Source: CANKHA01 sp963750965 (GTDB taxonomy: Bacteria; Pseudomonadota; Alphaproteobacteria; Rhizobiales; Xanthobacteraceae). From it: a DNA stretch of 64,000 bases. Positions within the stretch are counted from its first letter, which is position 1. The number at the start of each line of letters is the position of its first letter. The stretch covers positions 3,525-67,524 of the forward strand of contig CAVVSK010000023.1 of NCBI GenBank assembly GCA_963750965.1, written 5' to 3'. Shown in pieces: positions 60,319 to 64,000 of the stretch. Made by a program: the position numbers and the translations under genes. Below the pieces are notes generated by a model. It was not told the origin of the DNA. It made no database searches and was given only the letters and a program-made list of their open reading frames with translations.

Positions 60319-62127
60319 TCATTCCGGCAGCCCGGCCGCACGCAACCTCGCAATCAACTCCGTTCGCAGTTCCGACTTGAGAGGGCACCACTTGTTATAG
60401 ATCGATAGGCGAAAGCCAGGATTGACCTCAAGGAATATCTGGGCGAAGTGCCGCGCCTCGTCGATCTCGCCAATCGCCACGAGGCTGGCGATAAGCCATC
60501 GCAGATTGGAGCATAGTCTGGGGTTCAGTCCGGCGCTCTTGCGGCTCCAGATAATTGCTTCCTCGTAGGTCCCGTTGACATAGTGCGCCAGCGCAAGGAA
60601 CAGAAGATAAAAGTAGGATTGCGTATCCACGGGGGACAAACGCATTCCCATTTCGGCTCGCTCGATTGCTGCTTTCGATTGTCCCAAGTACGAATAAACG
60701 CCGCTACTGAGAATCCAGGCTATGGCATTGCCGGGAGCAGCCTTGATCGCCCGGTCGAATAAATCCACAGCGATACTGTAATCCCGAAACAATACTCCCT
60801 TAACGTGGCCATAAACCGCGAGCGCGAAGCCGTCTGTAGGGTCCAGATCGACCGCTGCCGCTGCAAGCCGTGCTGCTTCTTTCGAATCCGCCTCGAAATT
60901 GGTGGTCCAGCCTTGGTTGATGTTGTGAGTCTGCCACAGCGACGCATAAGCATATGCCGTCGCATAAGTGTCATCGGCAGCGATGGCTTGCCGCAGCAAT
61001 TGCCCCCCGCGCGCGAAGTCGGACTGGTTCATATGATACAGCAGATCAATTGCCTGCAGGAGCAGATCGTAGGCATTCATGTTTTCGGGGCGCTTGCGTC
61101 GAGCGGACTTGAGTTCGGCTTCCCGCAAATGCGGCACGAGACTCCATGCTATGCGCGTCGCAATGCGCTCCTGCAGATCGAATAGTTCGGTGAGGTCGCC
61201 GTCGTAGCGATCGACCCAAATCACTGAGCCCCTTTGTACATCTGACAACTCGGCACTAATACGCAGATGGTTTCCGAGCCGACGCACGTTACCGCTCAAA
61301 ACATACTGCACACCCAATTCTTGCCCGATCTTCTGCAAATCAAATGGTCTGTTGCGATAAGAAAGAGCCGAAGTACGCGCGATGACAAGCAAGCCCCGCA
61401 CGCTCGATAGATTGAATATAATGTCATCGATTATGCCTTCGCCGAAGTATGCGCGCTCCGGTTCGTCGCCCATCATTTGAAGGGGAAGAACGGCGATCGA
61501 TGGCAATTTCGCGCGTCGGCCGAGGCGCGAACCGGAGGCCGCAGAGCTATCGGCGCCCGGAATGAGCAGCGAATACGCGTGAACGGGTCGTGACAGATTC
61601 TTTAAGTCAAGTTGCCCGAGATCCTCAACCGGCACATCCACCCTCGATCTCGCAATGGCGTGCATGGCGCCCGAAATAATGATCCCGCCCGGTGGCGAAA
61701 ATTGCTCAAGACGGGCCGCTATGTTGACGGTGGTCCCATAGATATCCTCTTCCTCTTCGATCACCTCCCCGACATTCAGGCCGATACGCAGGCGTATCCT
61801 ACGGTCAGCCGGCGCAGAGATTTCCCTTAATGGAACTTCTCGCTGAATTTCGACCGCACAGCGAAGTGCATCTACTGAGCTGTCAAATGACGCCAGGAAT
61901 CCATCGCCGGTATTTTTGACAATATGACCCCGGTAAGAAACGATACAGGGATCGATTGTTTCTACTCGAAGCGCACGCAGACGAGCATGCGTTTCTAATT
62001 CGGCGGCCTCCGTTAATCGGGTGTAGTCGACCACGTCTGCGATCATAACCGCCAATATCCGCGTTGGCGTTTGGCCGGGTTTGCCTCGTTCACCGCCGCT
62101 AGTGGCTTCCGTGGCGGCTTGCATCAT
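60319..62127 (-). CDS. Class III adenylate/guanylate cyclase with TolB-like and TPR domains
   Basis: 602 residues. Cyclase domain (about 22-195): MIADVVDYTRLTEAAELETH (metal Asp), KNTGDGFLASFDSSVDALR (second Asp) and EDIYGTTVNIAARLEQFSPP. Then a TolB/adenylate-cyclase-associated domain (IAVLPLQMMGDEPERAYFGE, SALSYRNRPFDLQKIGQELG, VWVDRYDGDLTELFDLQERI), then TPR-like helices (from about residue 350). This architecture is common in rhizobia; members make cAMP in response to unknown signals. GGAGAGTGG lies directly before the ATG. Intact. Confidence 0.9.
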   Translation of the reverse strand: MMQAATEATSGGERGKPGQTPTRILAVMIADVVDYTRLTEAAELETHARLRALRVETIDPCIVSYRGHIVKNTGDGFLASFDSSVDALRCAVEIQREVPLREISAPADRRIRLRIGLNVGEVIEEEEDIYGTTVNIAARLEQFSPPGGIIISGAMHAIARSRVDVPVEDLGQLDLKNLSRPVHAYSLLIPGADSSAASGSRLGRRAKLPSIAVLPLQMMGDEPERAYFGEGIIDDIIFNLSSVRGLLVIARTSALSYRNRPFDLQKIGQELGVQYVLSGNVRRLGNHLRISAELSDVQRGSVIWVDRYDGDLTELFDLQERIATRIAWSLVPHLREAELKSARRKRPENMNAYDLLLQAIDLLYHMNQSDFARGGQLLRQAIAADDTYATAYAYASLWQTHNINQGWTTNFEADSKEAARLAAAAVDLDPTDGFALAVYGHVKGVLFRDYSIAVDLFDRAIKAAPGNAIAWILSSGVYSYLGQSKAAIERAEMGMRLSPVDTQSYFYLLFLALAHYVNGTYEEAIIWSRKSAGLNPRLCSNLRWLIASLVAIGEIDEARHFAQIFLEVNPGFRLSIYNKWCPLKSELRTELIARLRAAGLPE

Positions 62128-62664
62128 CCACTCTCCGACGCCTCTTCCATAAACTATAGCTCACAGGCGTGACTGGTGCTACCGGAACGTGTGTCCGCGT
62201 CGTCGGCGAAGAATTAGCCTCCGCCGCGATCAGATGCTGAAATGAGGGATCTCGGACCATCTTCGCGCCCGCAGTGCTGGCGTTCAAACCCGCAGCAATG
62301 CTGATGAGAAGCTGCCCGGTTCGTGAGCAGGAAGCATTTCTGCGCTCAGATTGAATTATAAAGGTGTACTGCTCCGCCGACTTTTTTTGCCTTGCGAGAT
62401 TTGCAAGCTCGTTGGCCGGTCGGATTTGTTACTTCGTCGGCATAGGTGAGCGTTACCTCTTCGATGCCATCCGGGGCCGAAGCTGAAGCAAAACACCCCT
62501 TATGCGCTAGCCAGCATTTGAGGCAAATCCTCAGCGTTAATCCCGACTGCGCGGTAGTTTGGCACCAGCACAATCCCGGGACAGCCCCCTTAGCGTTCCA
62601 GATGGCCCGAACGGCCTGGCATCAATCCATTGCGGCCTCGAGCGCCCCCGCAGCCGTCGATCGG
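62128..62664. other. Intergenic stretch, nothing recognised
   Basis: About 540 bases between the cyclase start and the end of the Crp/Fnr gene. No gene, repeat or terminator with a clear T-run could be supported; short open frames look random. Confidence 0.5.
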
Positions 62665-63363
62665 CTAATCGCCTTTTGCCTCGTGCACCAGCCGTGCAAG
62701 TTTCGACACGCTCGTTATCGTGAGGTCAGCCCCCTCGCGCCGAAGCAGACCAGTGGCGGCTAACCGGCTGAACTCGCGCGAGACTGCCTCTCTGTGCGTG
62801 CTGATGCGCGCGGCAATATCCGATAGCGAAGGCGCGGGAGAAAGGACGACCTTGTCCTGCCCACTAACCTCGCCCGCCAAACGTAGCAATTCGGCTTGGA
62901 CCCGATTTTGAACCAACAGCGTGCTGAACTCGAATACCCGCTCCGATAGTCGCCGCACGTTGGCCGCCAAATGATGAAGTGCGGCGAGAGCCACGCCCGG
63001 CTCTTCGAGGATCAATCTTTCGAAATTCTCGGCAGACAGTGAAGCAACTGTGCATGGCTCGAGTGCTTCGACGCTGGCGGAGCGCGGCCTCCGATCAATG
63101 GCAGCGATTTCGCCGAACATTGCCCCGGCAGTAAGGTCGCCAAAGACAACGGCTTTGCCCTCGGGCGAATAAATCACCACGCGAGCTTTGCCGGATAACA
63201 GGAACAAGATGTTGGTGGATTGATCCTGGAAACTTAAGATCTGTTCTCCGGATTCGTGCTGACGCCACGCGCAGCTATGCGCTATGCGGTCTAGCGCATC
63301 ATCCGAAAGTTTTGCGAAAAGCGGCACGCGTTTGAGTCCGGCGGTACTGTCAGGTTGGAGCAT
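62665..63363 (-). CDS. Crp/Fnr family transcriptional regulator
   Basis: 232 residues. The cNMP-binding domain contains LFLLSGKARVVIYSPEGKAV, FGDLTAGAMFGEIAAIDRRP (phosphate-binding cassette) and RSASVEALEPCTVASL; the C-terminal winged helix has LSDIAARISTHREAVSREFS and LLRREGADLTIT. The FGEIA...RSA pattern fits cAMP binding rather than FNR iron-sulfur, since no N-terminal Cys cluster exists. Start ATG 63363 with GAGAGG upstream. A cAMP-producing enzyme lies 540 bases away, so a functional link is plausible. Confidence 0.9.
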   Translation of the reverse strand: MLQPDSTAGLKRVPLFAKLSDDALDRIAHSCAWRQHESGEQILSFQDQSTNILFLLSGKARVVIYSPEGKAVVFGDLTAGAMFGEIAAIDRRPRSASVEALEPCTVASLSAENFERLILEEPGVALAALHHLAANVRRLSERVFEFSTLLVQNRVQAELLRLAGEVSGQDKVVLSPAPSLSDIAARISTHREAVSREFSRLAATGLLRREGADLTITSVSKLARLVHEAKGD

Positions 63364-63523
63364 GGACGCCTCTCGATCTGGCCTCATCCAGCGACGCCAC
63401 CTCAATCAACTGCAAGTCAACATCTCCTAACGACCGCTTTATACGTCGGGAAATGCCAATGACGCGTTGGATGGCTTGGCGCATGGATCACTCACCCGAG
63501 GCCTTTGCCTGATGGAGAGCACC

Positions 63524-63950
63524 ATGCTCGCACAAGTCAAGCTTTGCGCTTGCGCGGCGCTTGTCACGATTACGATCGTCGGGCCGTCATATGCCCAAAC
63601 CCTGGAGCAATCCTACGATGATCCAATGCTGCCAGTCATCGAAATTGCCAAGCAAAGCCACGAATTTTCGGGAATTGAATACCCGGCTTCCGCCGCGGCC
63701 AAGTCACTGACGGGCAGAACGCGTTACATGGAGGCTATGCTGACCGAGATTGCGACCTGGCTCTCGACAAATCTCGATCTACCCGCAATCCAGGATCGGC
63801 CGCGCATCGAATTTGCGTCGCCGATGAAGCTTGCGAGCATGCGCTACACTGGCATCTTCCGACCAATGGCGCGAGGACACCTTGAGCGGTCCCACCATGC
63901 AGGCTGCACTGACGCGCGAGGTCACACTTAAAGCCCTGATGAAAACGTGA
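63524..63950 (+). pseudogene. Small secreted protein gene, apparent frameshift near the end
   Basis: Start ATG 63524 with GGAGAG upstream; signal peptide MLAQVKLCACAALVTITIVG PSYAQ. The body reads YDDPMLPVIEIAKQSHEFSG and RIEFASPMKLASMRYTGIF. After that, one base removed near 63860 (ATCTTCCGACC) gives DQWREDTLSGPTMQAALTRE and a stop at 63948-63950, about 141 residues. Without the correction it ends at 63931 in an unrelated tail. No family recognised. Confidence 0.6.
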
Positions 63951-64000
63951 TTTTCGGGGTCGTCTCGCACTGCTGGCGCTGACGGCGCTGCGGTGAAGCA

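Noticed and set aside
1..64000. CRISPR arrays
   Set aside because: No regularly spaced direct repeats with unique spacers were seen; the repeats found are tandem coding repeats or dispersed blocks.

Overview
The window looks like a chromosomal segment of a Bradyrhizobium-type alphaproteobacterium (Nitrobacteraceae). The reasons are high GC, a hopanoid cluster in the rhizobial hpnO/dxs/ispH/hpnH/hpnN plus hpnG-shc-hpnEDCB arrangement, a urea-ABC-transporter/urease cluster, FixJ-like two-component genes, Bug/TTT-type solute-binding proteins, and many small secreted proteins of unknown function. This assignment is inference from gene content; no rRNA or complete tRNA was recognised.

Layout. 0-2.5 kb: edge of a CBS-domain gene, a decayed oxidoreductase, a small conserved protein, a PilZ protein and repeat debris. 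2.5-13.5 kb: nine-gene minus-strand unit (ABC importer, two M24-fold enzymes, 2-oxoacid dehydrogenase E1alpha/E1beta/E2, 3-hydroxyisobutyrate-dehydrogenase-type reductase) with a divergent ACMSD/resorcylate-decarboxylase-type amidohydrolase. It reads as an uptake-and-degradation pathway for an unidentified organic substrate and is the best candidate for an undescribed system. 13.5-14.3 kb: tRNA-3'-end-like and integrase remnants. 14.3-25.2 kb: a textbook sigma-54 promoter followed by urtABCDE and ureDABCEFG, a complete nitrogen-scavenging urea import and hydrolysis locus. 25.5-28.2 kb: Bug-type binding protein, a 2-hydroxychromene-2-carboxylate isomerase-like protein, repeat debris and a small membrane protein. 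28.4-35 kb: envelope/secreted small proteins, a DUF2950-DUF3300 pair, DUF2092 and a two-TM K+ channel. 35-38 kb: response regulator and hybrid periplasmic-sensor kinase with a clear terminator. 38.4-54.6 kb: hopanoid biosynthesis in two convergent halves: plus strand hpnO-dxs-ispH-hpnH-hpnN, minus strand hpnB-hpnC-hpnD-hpnE-shc-hpnG. Together they supply isoprenoid precursors, make squalene by the HpnCDE route, cyclise it, add and process the side chain, and move hopanoids to the outer membrane. 54.9-64 kb: small envelope proteins, a PAP2/vanadium-peroxidase-like protein with a GGGWQ-repeat head, a subtilase, a Bug-type binding protein, an adenylate cyclase-TolB-TPR protein, a Crp/Fnr regulator and a small secreted protein.

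At least nine otherwise well-conserved reading frames' breaks (urtA, urtB three times, urtD, and four other genes) are explained by one extra base, always +1. This one-sided pattern fits insertion errors in the assembly better than genuine gene decay, so urea uptake and the other affected functions should not be called dead without checking reads. Clear decay is limited to the oxidoreductase, integrase and AspT-type transporter fragments.
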